From: Desulforapulum autotrophicum HRM2
GTDB lineage: Bacteria; Desulfobacterota; Desulfobacteria; Desulfobacterales; Desulfobacteraceae
Assembly: GCF_000020365.1 (NCBI RefSeq)
Contig: NC_012108.1
Coordinates: forward strand, 4,472,001 to 4,536,000
Direction: 5' to 3'
DNA: 64,000 nt
Positions 18,307 through 26,257 of this stretch are shown in pieces. The translations under genes were made by a program, and so were the position numbers. Under the pieces are notes generated by a model. The model saw nothing but the letters and a program-made list of their open reading frames with translations. It made no database searches and was not told where the DNA came from. Each line of letters starts with the position of its first letter. Within the stretch, counting starts at the first letter, position 1.

Positions 18307-18480
18307 TGTGTCTTAAACGCCTTTAGGTATTAGTCCGTTCGTATCTCCTTTGTTTTCAGAGGTTTAGGTTAATGATGTGTCTTAAAACCCTAAGTCGATT
18401 ACTTTGTTGGGATATCAATGAATTACAGTTGGTTAAGCCTATGATGCGTCTTGAAACTCCGATTCTATTAGTCGAGGTTT
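18307..18480. repeat. Imperfect 69-bp tandem repeats in the transposon
   Basis: The motif TG(T/C)GTCTT(A/G)AAA starts at 18307, 18376 and 18445, exactly 69 bases apart each time. The last third of the unit is also shared: GGTTTAGGTTAATGA before the second motif and GGTTAAGCCTATGA before the third. The middle differs. It lies in the 300-base gap between the Zn-ribbon gene and the CHC2 gene, that is, just upstream of the operon. It could be operator or iteron-like DNA, or a structured leader. There are no cas genes, and the repeats are too diverged to call CRISPR. Confidence 0.6.
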
Positions 18481-18500
18481 TTATCCATAAACACCCCCCC

Positions 18501-18899
18501 CTATCTGAACGCAGTTTTTGAATCGTATGACTGATTCAGTATTTGCCAAGCTACATATTGGATGACGATCATATTTCTTGTTCCATACTCGTTTTCTAAA
18601 ATTTCATATGGCAATACGGGCTTTGCCAGGCAGTTGGGCGGGGGGTGTTCATGGGGAGGTATGCTGGATTTAAATTCCTTAGAAGATTCTTCCTCAATCT
18701 TTTCTAATTTTTTACCCAGATAGTTATTTTTAAAATATTCACCGTTTTTTTTGTTCCATTTTTGACAGTTTCTTCGGTGCTGTTCAGTTTTGCAGGCAGA
18801 CCTTCCGCATGTCGTCTGTCGTCCTTTTTGGCGGACATCCGGCTTAAACCATTTGCGGCAAATACAGCAGGGGCGTTTTCCACTTGAACTTTTTGCCAT
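18501..18899 (-). CDS. Zn-ribbon-like protein at the right end of the transposon
   Basis: A 132-aa basic protein with four Cys in two pairs (CCICRKWF near 11-18, and CGRSACKTEQHRRNCQKW at about 32-49), fitting a small zinc finger. The second part reads NKKNGEYFKNNYLGKK and resembles small proteins that I recall near transposases in deltaproteobacteria and planctomycetes, but no function is known to me. It faces leftward like the other genes but is separated by 300 bases of repeats, so it may be transcribed on its own. A regulator of the element is possible. Confidence 0.7.
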   Translation of the reverse strand: MAKSSSGKRPCCICRKWFKPDVRQKGRQTTCGRSACKTEQHRRNCQKWNKKNGEYFKNNYLGKKLEKIEEESSKEFKSSIPPHEHPPPNCLAKPVLPYEILENEYGTRNMIVIQYVAWQILNQSYDSKTAFR

Positions 18900-19033
18900 T
18901 ATATTTTCTCCAAATTTAAATCTGGATGAAAATATAGTCCTAAAAATTGATTTTGTCGTAAAAGCGGCGGGGTAAGCGGGGTATGATTTATTTTCTATTT
19001 GGCGGGGTATTTGCGGCGGGCTGCCCTAATCAT

Positions 19034-19052
19034 AGCGTTATAGTATTTTGCG
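19034..19052 (-). repeat. Right subterminal repeat, probable transposase-binding site
   Basis: The complement reads CGCAAAATACTATAACGCT, matching 14617-14635 at 18 of 19 positions. It lies about 20 bases inside the terminal repeat. Confidence 0.8.
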
Positions 19053-19069
19053 AACGATTTGGGGGGTAG

Positions 19070-19094
19070 GCGTTAGAGTATTCGCATCTTAACA
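19070..19094 (-). repeat. Right terminal inverted repeat of the transposon
   Basis: The complement begins TGTTAAGATGC and ends ATACTCTAACGC, matching the left end at 23 of 25 positions. The stop codon TAA of the truncated ligase frame lies inside it. Confidence 0.92.
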
Positions 19095-19775
19095 GCCGTG
19101 GGTCATTGAGAGACCGGTGTACAATTTGTCGGTTTCGTTGTATTGAAACACCCCTTTGGCCAGCATGCCAAAGGGTGCAAGACGGCTGTTCTTAAGGATA
19201 ACGCCTTTGGGATCCCCTGTTGTACCGGAAGTGTAGATGATCTCCATGGGTGCATCCAGGTCTTCGCATCGATCCTCCGGCAGCGGGGCGTTTGACGCGC
19301 TCCAGACCGCTTCCAGATCCGGAAGACCCGTTGGTCTTTCCATGCCTCCCTTGGAGGCCACGCCAATAATTTCAATTTCGGGAAGGCGGTTCAAGACCGG
19401 AAGAATTTCCTCTTTGAATTCACTGGTGAAAATAACCCCGCGGGCTTTTGAATCTTTCAATACAAATTCAAGCCTTTTTCCTTTTGTCCTGGGATCAATG
19501 GGCAGCAACACCGCACCGACCACATTGGCCGCATAGAGGGAATAAATAAATTCCGGGTGATTTCTCATGAACAACGCCAGGACATCCCCCTTGCCAAACC
19601 CGGAATCCTTTAATTTCTGGGCGAGTTTACGCCCATGGGTGACGATGGTCCCGTAGGTGAGCACTTCATCGGCATGGATGCCATTTTCAAAAGTTAAAAT
19701 CTCAAATTCTGGATTTTCCTCTGCCTTGGCGTCAAGTTCGTAGGAAAAAAATCCTGGTATTTTACTGTTAGCCAT
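19095..19775 (-). pseudogene. Acyl-CoA ligase gene, 5' part, cut off by the transposon
   Basis: It encodes the first 227 residues of the AMP-forming acyl-CoA ligase, with the ATP-binding P-loop IIYTSGTTGDPKGV (about 195-208). The start at 19775 is chosen because CAGGAGCAAGAAA precedes it; an ATG at 19823 lies upstream but has no better site. The reading frame enters the transposon and stops at 19091-19089 after ...MTHGC. The rest of the enzyme is at 13586-14506. The ligase would have activated the free acid entering the pathway, so the operon probably cannot start its own substrate now. Confidence 0.93.
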
Positions 19776-19971
19776 TTTCTTGCTCCTGATAATTAAGGGA
19801 CTCAGAAATAAATAATTACTCAATCTTGCTTGTCTTTCAGCTCCATATTTGTGGAATTATTTACATCTGAGCCCCTAAATCTAAATGCTGGAATCATATC
19901 CTGCGACCAGGGGACCACGTTGCAGCGCCCTGGCCACCCAAACAGGCTCCATGGGTATCTGACGGTTTAAA

Positions 19972-20364
19972 TTACATGGGCAGGTCGTAATATTTACAAT
20001 AGGAGGGGTACAGCTCAAACATCGGCTTCAGGTAGGGCAGTATTTTAAGGACCTTAGGAATGGGACCCTTTGATTTTATTTTCCGGGTGGCCAGGGCCAC
20101 CGGAAGATTGACCTTGTTCAACCAGAAATTGTGAATGGTCTCTCCTGACAATTCCATGGTAATTACGGCATCCCTGTTCGCCTCATCCCCTGTAACCACT
20201 TGATCAGGGGTGATAAAAAGATACCCCTTGGGATCACTGACAACAAATTTATAGGTAATACCGTACTCTTTAAGTTTAGGGCCAAATTCCGTCTCCCGGA
20301 TGACATGATTCCACAATTTTCCCAGAATTTCGTACATGTGCTCGCTGTCTTTGTAAATCGCCAT
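19972..20364 (-). CDS. SCP2 sterol-binding domain protein
   Basis: A 130-aa single-domain SCP2 protein. It has the pattern ITYKFVVSDPKGYLFIT, then DAVITMELSGETIHNFWLNKVNL and a C-terminal hydrophobic helix, forming a lipid-binding tunnel. Such proteins bind fatty acyl-CoA or sterols. It is the first gene of the acyl-CoA operon, 197 bases before the ligase start, and has a GGGAG ribosome-binding site. A -24/-12 promoter candidate lies at 20485-20501. Its presence beside an SCP-x-type thiolase suggests a lipid- or sterol-like substrate (inference). Confidence 0.88.
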   Translation of the reverse strand: MAIYKDSEHMYEILGKLWNHVIRETEFGPKLKEYGITYKFVVSDPKGYLFITPDQVVTGDEANRDAVITMELSGETIHNFWLNKVNLPVALATRKIKSKGPIPKVLKILPYLKPMFELYPSYCKYYDLPM

Positions 20365-20484
20365 TTGATTTTTCTCCCTCGAGTGTTAGTGTCAAAATCA
20401 AACGAATACCCGACTCAAGTATCCATTCTTCCTGTACCTTTAATCTTCTGCCTTTTTTCCATTGAGTATCTGCCTGTTTAACAC

Positions 20485-20501
20485 TACAAGTTGCGTGCCA
20501 G
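20485..20501 (-). promoter_or_regulatory. Candidate sigma-54 promoter of the acyl-CoA operon
   Basis: The minus strand reads CTGGCACGCAACTTGTA, close to the TGGCACG-N4-TTGCW consensus. It has GG at -24 and 10 bases to a G in the -12 box, where GT replaces GC. It lies about 120 bases upstream of the SCP2 gene, and a sigma-54 activator gene is divergently transcribed on the other side of the 328-base gap. The rest of the gap holds half-sites such as TGAC/GTCA that could be activator sites; I see no gene in it. Confidence 0.65.
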
Positions 20502-20692
20502 AACCATTTCTAAATATAACCATTTGATTTTATTTGATTTGCAAATTTAAACGACAGAACACATGACGCCATAAGGTCAAACAGTGACCCAATAAGATCA
20601 CTTAAATTGTTGACAGCACAGAATATATGACACTATAGTCCCATCAAATGTCTTCATCTAAAGAACAAACGGCATATTAATGGAGAAGATAC

Positions 20693-23461
20693 ATGAAACC
20701 GGACAAATTCCCCCTGGGGATCGAATCAGAAACAAACGAAACCATTTCCAACGATTCCATTGTAAAACGCCACCTTGACAGCGGCGCCTACACCCTCTCT
20801 TTTCAACAGCTGGACAAAATTCTATCAAGCATGGTGACAAACCCGCCTTCAAAAGATAGAGATGTCCTGTTTATATCCATAAGCCTTGAATTTGCCGGCA
20901 TCTGTTTTGCTTTGGGCAAAGGGTTTCAACAACTTAACGCATATTTGCAGGACGCGCTCCAGGCATCCGACCGGATTGGTGACAGGCGCTCCCGGGCCAT
21001 GATCAACCTGCATCTGGGACGCCTGTTTTATTTTTCCGAGCAGCGGGATAAAGCCATGGAGGCATTTTCCGCAGGCAAAACCGAAGTCGACGCTCTGGGT
21101 GATGATGACATTTCATTACAGGCCTCTGAGCTTATTGGGCTGTTTTATTTTATCCAGGGACATTTCAAGGAAGCTGAAGTGTATTTTGAACAGGCAACCA
21201 GAAGTTTTGAACTCGGTCAATATGGCCATTCCGGTCCCATGTGGCTCAGCTATTGCTATATATTTCTAGGTCATTTCAACCGTGCCATCGGCACCCTTGA
21301 TTATTACCGCAGAGTGGCCCAGGAAAACGGCAACAAACCTTTGGCAACCACATTAAGAGCGGTTCTGGGCATTTGCCTGGTAAAAATTAAAAAACTGAAA
21401 GAGGCAACCTTTCACCTGTCTGGTGCGCTGCAGGAGGCCATTCAGCAAAAAAATGACTTTGCCGTCTATTTTGCAAGGGGGGGGCTGGCATTTCACCACA
21501 TGACCGAAGGGCGCCTGGCGGATGCAAGGGAGTGGATGAACACTGCAATGACCTCTGGGGCAAAATTAGGTCTTGTTAAACAGTATGCCTCTCCTTTTGT
21601 TCTTGAAATCATATATGAATTTCACCGCCACGGACTGGCTCCTATTCCAGATTTCTCATTTGAAAGCGAAGTTGAAAGAATTTGTCAAGAGCCCAATATC
21701 CACCTGATCGGTGTGGCTTTGCGATTAAAAGCCATGGACGGCCTGATTCAGGGAGAAGAGCTGGGTATCGTCCGGTCAAAACTTCAGCAAAGTGAAAAAT
21801 ACCTCGTAATTTCGGGAGATCCTGTCCAGCTGGCCAAAACCAGAATCGAGATTGCAAGACTCAGTATCAAACAGGGCAGTCAGCCCCAGGCCCGCCATAT
21901 GGCACAAAAAGCCTGGAAAGGACTTGCCGGATATGGTGATATTTTTTTCCCGGACGATCTTCAACATTTACTTGGCGTTGAAAACGGCCGCGACCCTGAT
22001 TTAAAAGAGCCGGAAACAATGCTTCAACGATTTACGGAAATGATCGACGAACTGGTTTTAAGTAACGACTTAAACGAATTGCTGACCCACACGGTCAAAG
22101 CGACCAATCGCTTTTTAGGCGCTGAGCGCGGCGGTGTGTTCTGGTTTGAAGACAAAAAAACGCCTCGATTGATTGCTGCCCACAATTTATTTGAATCCGA
22201 TATCAACAATAAAACCTTTCGTTCGAGCCTGGAACTGATTTTCAAAGCGTTTCACGACAACACGCCCCTCATCAAACACTGCAAGGTCGTCGAGACTCTG
22301 GTTGGCCGGACAAAAGCCATGCTGGCCGTCCCCTTTGAAGTTAAGGGGACGGCCAAGGGAATTCTGTACCACGACAATGCATACATCGACGACTGTTTCA
22401 GTTATTTCAATAAAAACGAATTGGCAGGAATGGCAAGCTATCTGAGTAAATATGTCAATCATCTGTTAAACTTAACGCGTAGGATTGAGGAAAAAACCTC
22501 GAAGAACTATACAAGACTGGGAGAAATCTCTGGGGAAAACATTATTTACCAAAGCCTAATCATGAAGAAAAAATTAAAACAGGTGGACAAAATTGCCGGG
22601 ACAGACAGCACGGTGCTTATTCTGGGAGAGACCGGTGTCGGCAAAGAGTTGATTGCCCGACGCATCCATGAACGGAGCCTGCGGAAAGATTACCCCCTCG
22701 TTGTGGTTGACCCCACATCTATCCCTGAAACCTTGATAGAAAGCGAACTGTTCGGCCATGAAAAAGGCGCCTTCACCGGCGCGGACAAACAGAGAACAGG
22801 TCGTGTCGAGCTCGCCCATAAAGGAACACTTTTTATCGATGAAGTTGGAGAGATTCCCCTTTCCATTCAGGTGAAACTTCTACGTGCCCTCCAGGAAAAG
22901 ACCATCGTTCGACTGGGCGGATCCACCACCATTCATTCGGATTTTCGACTGATTGCCGCAACCAACAGGGACCTGCAAAAAGAGGTCGCAAAGGGAAATT
23001 TCAGGGAAGATCTGTTTTACCGTCTCAATGTGATCCCCATTGAGATACCGCCTTTGAGAAAGAGAGGGGAGGACATTCTCCTGATTGCTGAATATTTTCT
23101 GAAAAAATTCCGCATGAAATATAATTTCCCCACGATTGAATTTACACCGGAGAACAAGGTAATGCTTATAGAGTATAACTGGCCGGGAAATATCAGGGAG
23201 CTCAACAATATCATCGAAAGGGCGGTATTATTGTCTGAAGAGGATCAGCTGGAAATTGAATTAAAAACAAAGAACAACAGCTCCCATCCCGATGACTTTT
23301 TTCGAGACAGGCCCTCGCTGGATGAGATGCAGCGCCGCTATATCGGTACCGTATTAGAAGAGTGCAATGGCCAGATCGGAGGCCCTGGTGGGGCTGCCGA
23401 ACGACTTGGGATGAAACGGACAAGTCTCTATGCCAGGATGAGAACACTTGGGATGAGATAG
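20693..23461 (+). CDS. TPR-GAF sigma-54-dependent activator, likely regulator of the acyl-CoA operon
   Basis: A 922-aa cytosolic regulator. Residues 1-430 are helical TPR-like repeats (HLGRLFYFSEQRDKAMEAF, AEVYFEQATRSFEL). Residues about 443-605 form a GAF domain. The AAA+ domain (about 620-850) carries Walker A LGETGVGKEL, the sigma-54-contact loop GAFTGA (about 693) and Walker B LFIDEVGEIP. The C-terminus is a Fis-type HTH (about 890-922, GAAERLGMKRTSLYARM). There is no receiver domain, so it is controlled through ligand or protein binding at the GAF/TPR part. Its divergent position across a sigma-54 promoter makes the SCP2-thiolase operon the obvious target. Confidence 0.93.
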   Translation: MKPDKFPLGIESETNETISNDSIVKRHLDSGAYTLSFQQLDKILSSMVTNPPSKDRDVLFISISLEFAGICFALGKGFQQLNAYLQDALQASDRIGDRRSRAMINLHLGRLFYFSEQRDKAMEAFSAGKTEVDALGDDDISLQASELIGLFYFIQGHFKEAEVYFEQATRSFELGQYGHSGPMWLSYCYIFLGHFNRAIGTLDYYRRVAQENGNKPLATTLRAVLGICLVKIKKLKEATFHLSGALQEAIQQKNDFAVYFARGGLAFHHMTEGRLADAREWMNTAMTSGAKLGLVKQYASPFVLEIIYEFHRHGLAPIPDFSFESEVERICQEPNIHLIGVALRLKAMDGLIQGEELGIVRSKLQQSEKYLVISGDPVQLAKTRIEIARLSIKQGSQPQARHMAQKAWKGLAGYGDIFFPDDLQHLLGVENGRDPDLKEPETMLQRFTEMIDELVLSNDLNELLTHTVKATNRFLGAERGGVFWFEDKKTPRLIAAHNLFESDINNKTFRSSLELIFKAFHDNTPLIKHCKVVETLVGRTKAMLAVPFEVKGTAKGILYHDNAYIDDCFSYFNKNELAGMASYLSKYVNHLLNLTRRIEEKTSKNYTRLGEISGENIIYQSLIMKKKLKQVDKIAGTDSTVLILGETGVGKELIARRIHERSLRKDYPLVVVDPTSIPETLIESELFGHEKGAFTGADKQRTGRVELAHKGTLFIDEVGEIPLSIQVKLLRALQEKTIVRLGGSTTIHSDFRLIAATNRDLQKEVAKGNFREDLFYRLNVIPIEIPPLRKRGEDILLIAEYFLKKFRMKYNFPTIEFTPENKVMLIEYNWPGNIRELNNIIERAVLLSEEDQLEIELKTKNNSSHPDDFFRDRPSLDEMQRRYIGTVLEECNGQIGGPGGAAERLGMKRTSLYARMRTLGMR

Positions 23462-23533
23462 GCCTGCCATACTTCAGAAGGGCAAAAGCGATCTGCATCT
23501 CCCCCATTTAACCGGCATGGCCGGAAAGCCCTC

Positions 23534-23599
23534 ACTCCTCGGCCTTGACCCGGCACCAGGCTGCATACATGCAGGGCAGCACCAGAAGGGTCAGGATGG
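23534..23599 (-). pseudogene. Relic of the 3' end of an RND efflux permease gene
   Basis: On the minus strand the frame reads ILTLLVLPCMYAAW, then CRVKAEE and stop, nearly identical to the C-terminus of the permease at 33403-36450 (ILTLLVLPCMYAAWYRVKAE). DNA identity over the 66 bases is very high and then ends abruptly at 23600. It is a fragment left from a second copy. Confidence 0.85.
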
Positions 23600-23657
23600 A
23601 TCAAAATACCATTTGACCAATTGATTTAAATCATAATAGTTTTTGATCTATAAAAAG

Positions 23658-23678
23658 ACCATATAAAGGTATTATGGT
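23658..23678. promoter_or_regulatory. Dyad upstream of the HipB-like gene, possible operator
   Basis: ACCATA and TATGGT are separated by 9 bases, within an AT-rich stretch 25-45 bases before the ATG at 23703. This fits self-repression by an XRE/HipB protein (inference). Confidence 0.45.
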
Positions 23679-23702
23679 TTATATATAGACCAAAGGAAAG
23701 AG

Positions 23703-24041
23703 ATGCCAAAATCCATCCCACGCACTTACTCACGTTATAGCCGAGATGCAGCAGCCTTGCTCGGCGCATTAATCCGCGAAGCACGGAACGAGCGCAAACT
23801 TACCGCCCAGGAATTGGCGGATCGTGCTGGTATTTCCAGAGGGCTGTTGCAACGCATTGAAAAAGGCAACCTCAAATGTGAAATTGGAGCCGTTTTTGAA
23901 GTGGCAACCATTGTCGGCATCCAGCTGTTTGAGGCCGATGGAAGCGTTTTGGCAAGACAACTTCGTCAAACTAAGGAAAAACTGACGCTCATGCCAAAGT
24001 CTGTTCGTAGGAAGTCAAAAAAGGTGAACGATGACTTTTAG
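23703..24041 (+). CDS. XRE-family HTH regulator, orphan HipB-like antitoxin
   Basis: A 112-aa protein starting MPKSIPRTYSRYSRDAAALL, a signature I know from HipB-like antitoxins encoded beside HipA kinases. The XRE helix-turn-helix is at about 32-62 (LTAQELADRAGISRGLLQRI, with the next helix CEIGAVFEVATIVG). The tail LMPKSVRRKSKK and DDF is also typical. No hipA gene follows: the next gene is an MFS transporter on the opposite strand, and I see no HipA motif here. It is therefore an orphan regulator or the remainder of a lost toxin-antitoxin pair. AAAGG precedes the ATG. Confidence 0.8.
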   Translation: MPKSIPRTYSRYSRDAAALLGALIREARNERKLTAQELADRAGISRGLLQRIEKGNLKCEIGAVFEVATIVGIQLFEADGSVLARQLRQTKEKLTLMPKSVRRKSKKVNDDF

Positions 24042-24114
24042 GTAATAGTCTTATAGGACCATCCGTCTGGAAGCGGCGGAAGGTGCGGTTTTCCGGGGGG
24101 CACAATGGACCAGG

Positions 24115-25302
24115 TTAATTGAATTTCCTGGGGATAACCTGCCTGAAAAACAACCGGGCCACAGGGATCAATATCAAGGCAAAAGCGCCGCAAAGAAGCA
24201 GGAACGTCTGGCGAACACCAACCGTGTCGGCGAACCTGCCGACCAACGGGCCTGTGCAGACAAAGCTGATGCGGAAGACGAACGACTGCAGTGAAAGGAT
24301 ACCGGCGCGATTGCCCGAAGGGATTTCCTGCTGAACGTGGTTCAGCAGCATCGGGCCGCGCAGCCCCCTCATGATGGTCAGTAGATAGTAGAACAAAAAG
24401 CCCCACACCCCGCCGACCAGGCCAAGCCCCAGGTAGCCTGCAACGATCAGGAGTATGAACAGGCGTACCATCTGTCGGTCCCCCATCTTCAGGTGGCTGC
24501 GATAACTCACCAGGGCAGAAATTGCGATGCTCAGATTTGCCAGGGCCCAGATCGGTCCAAACCATGCAATGGGAACACCGCCATCCTGCATGTACGGCTG
24601 AATCAGCCAGATTGGATAGTAGGAGGCCATGCCCAGTATCAGGTTCAGAAGGATCATAGAACGCAGCCGCAGGTTTTCCAGGAACGCATGGCGGATCGAC
24701 TGCAGGGCTTCGGCAAAATGGCTGGTTGATAGTTTGAGTTGCCGCGGAGGCTCGATCAGCGTTCGTGTCAGCAATAGAGCCAATACCCAGACAGCCACCT
24801 GAATCATGAAAGGAAGCAGCGGGGCCGTCGCGTAGAGCAGTCCGGCAAAAATTGCACCGCAGGCCTCACCAATTTGTCCCAGACCGTTGATCCGGCCTTC
24901 GTGGCGTGCATAGTGCTGTTCTTGGTTGTCTGCCTTCAGACTTTCGTACAAAAGGGCACTGTCACAACCACTGATGAACGACAGGGAAATCCCCAGGATA
25001 ATCTCGGCCATCAGGACAAGGGCAAAGGAATCTGCAAAAGAATAGAGGCCCCAGCCGATGATACCAAGCAGGGAAGCAAGGTTGAGCGCGGTGCGGTAAC
25101 CGATCCTGTCACCCAGGTAGCCGGAAGGATACTCCATAATTATCATGGCAACGGAATAGATCCCCTGTAACAGCAGGATTTTTGTTAAACTTAAACCGAT
25201 ATGATCCTTCCAGAACAGAGTGATAATCGCCATGGGAAACAGACTCATCTTGAGAAACGAGAAGAGGTAGAGTTTTTTTATGTTGGCGTTAATGAAGGTC
25301 AT
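24115..25302 (-). CDS. MFS transporter
   Basis: A 395-aa inner-membrane transporter with about 12 hydrophobic helices. Motif A of the major facilitator superfamily is at GYLGDRIGYRTALN (about 60-73). The substrate is unknown, but the two halves and short loops resemble drug/proton antiporters. It is monocistronic, transcribed away from the CinA-type gene, and ends 73 bases from the HipB-like gene. Confidence 0.88.
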   Translation of the reverse strand: MTFINANIKKLYLFSFLKMSLFPMAIITLFWKDHIGLSLTKILLLQGIYSVAMIIMEYPSGYLGDRIGYRTALNLASLLGIIGWGLYSFADSFALVLMAEIILGISLSFISGCDSALLYESLKADNQEQHYARHEGRINGLGQIGEACGAIFAGLLYATAPLLPFMIQVAVWVLALLLTRTLIEPPRQLKLSTSHFAEALQSIRHAFLENLRLRSMILLNLILGMASYYPIWLIQPYMQDGGVPIAWFGPIWALANLSIAISALVSYRSHLKMGDRQMVRLFILLIVAGYLGLGLVGGVWGFLFYYLLTIMRGLRGPMLLNHVQQEIPSGNRAGILSLQSFVFRISFVCTGPLVGRFADTVGVRQTFLLLCGAFALILIPVARLFFRQVIPRKFN

Positions 25303-25390
25303 CGGTCAACCATGGGCAGTTCCGGGTCATTTGTGTCAAGTTTTTTTATTTCTTGAAAAAAAGTTTGTTTATGTTGGTCAGGTGTTTACA

Positions 25391-25413
25391 TTACCCGTAA
25401 TTAATACGGGTAA
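25391..25413. promoter_or_regulatory. Palindrome upstream of the CinA-type gene
   Basis: TTACCCGT and ACGGGTAA are separated by 7 bases, about 30 bases before the start at 25445, in the gap between divergent genes. It could be an operator for either the transporter or the CinA-type gene. Confidence 0.5.
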
Positions 25414-25444
25414 TATACGCCATGTCAACAATTTACGAGGTGTT

Positions 25445-26257
25445 ATGAAAAAGACAGCCGAGGTCGAAGTCATTATCGTGGGCAACGAGATATTAACGGG
25501 TGATATTTTAGATACAAATTCAAACTGGTTGTGCAGACACGTGCATGGACGCGGTGGGGTTGTAACCCGGGTGACCGTTGTTCCGGATGAGCATGGAATC
25601 GTGGCAGCGTCAGTTCGTGAAGCTGTTACACGAAAGGTTGACATCCTTTTCACCTCTGGTGGACTTGGACCGACATCAGATGACATAACCCTCCAGGCCG
25701 TTGCTGAAGGGACAGACCGCGAAGTCGTTCTGCACGACCAGGCCCTTGAGCAGGTGAGACAACAATATGATCATTTCTTTGAACAGGGAATCATGTCACA
25801 GGGCGGTTTGAATCCGGCTCGGCAGAAGATGGCCTGTCTGCCCCGGGGCGGGGAGCCGCTGTTTAATCCTGCAGGAACAGCTCCCGGAATGTATCTGCAG
25901 CTGGAGCAAACAGCCGTTATTAGCGTTCCCGGGGTTCCATCTGAATTAAAGGCGATTATTGAGCACTCTCTGGGACCCTTTCTTGATCAGATCTTTGGCA
26001 AGGGAGGGGCCCTGTCACGATGTGTTGCCGTGGCATGTAACGATGAATCTCTTCTGGAACCGGTACTGACCCGCATCGTGGAGAAATATCCTGAAATTTA
26101 CACCAAATCGCTGGCTGCAACCATCGGAGAGAACCCTGACATGGATATTACCATGACTATTTCCGGCATCGGGGAAAAAGAAATAATCCTGGAAAAAGCC
26201 GTTCAAGAACTTTGTGAGGGTATTGTCGGGCTGGGATTTTCAATTATCAGAAAGTAA
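25445..26257 (+). CDS. CinA/MoaB-type molybdopterin-binding family protein
   Basis: A 270-aa protein with the CinA N-terminal (MoCF_biosynth) fold. It has VGNEILTGDILDTNSNWL at the start, FTSGGLGPTSDDITLQAV as the pterin/phosphate-binding loop, and VISVPGVPSEL later. The C-terminal deamidase domain of full CinA is absent; about 110 further residues may be a small companion domain. Members are implicated in molybdopterin handling or NMN/ADP-ribose metabolism; the role here is unclear. The ATG at 25445 is used, because the frame upstream runs through the palindrome and the divergent promoter region. Confidence 0.82.
   Translation: MKKTAEVEVIIVGNEILTGDILDTNSNWLCRHVHGRGGVVTRVTVVPDEHGIVAASVREAVTRKVDILFTSGGLGPTSDDITLQAVAEGTDREVVLHDQALEQVRQQYDHFFEQGIMSQGGLNPARQKMACLPRGGEPLFNPAGTAPGMYLQLEQTAVISVPGVPSELKAIIEHSLGPFLDQIFGKGGALSRCVAVACNDESLLEPVLTRIVEKYPEIYTKSLAATIGENPDMDITMTISGIGEKEIILEKAVQELCEGIVGLGFSIIRK

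Larger units (their letters stand above)
14507..19094 (-). mobile_element. 4588-bp five-gene transposon inserted in the acyl-CoA ligase gene
   Basis: The element is bounded by a 25-bp inverted repeat (14507-14531 and 19070-19094, two mismatches, ends TG...CA) and flanked by a 6-bp target duplication. It carries, all leftward: a Zn-ribbon-like protein, a CHC2 zinc-finger protein, an HTH/accessory protein, a DDE transposase and an AAA+ ATPase. The last four overlap or abut and form an operon. The transposase plus ATPase pair places it with the IS21/Tn5053/Tn7/Mu group. The three upstream genes, especially the CHC2 protein, are unusual. It is AT-richer than its host genes. No cargo such as resistance genes, TnsA, TniQ or Cas is seen. 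Confidence 0.93.

Noticed and set aside
18307-18480. Possible CRISPR array with 69-base period
   Set aside because: Only three units, repeats too diverged and no cas gene in the element; called a tandem repeat instead.
14507-19094. Classification as a Tn7/CAST element
   Set aside because: No TnsA, TniQ/TnsD or Cas gene is present; only the DDE transposase and AAA+ ATPase are shared.
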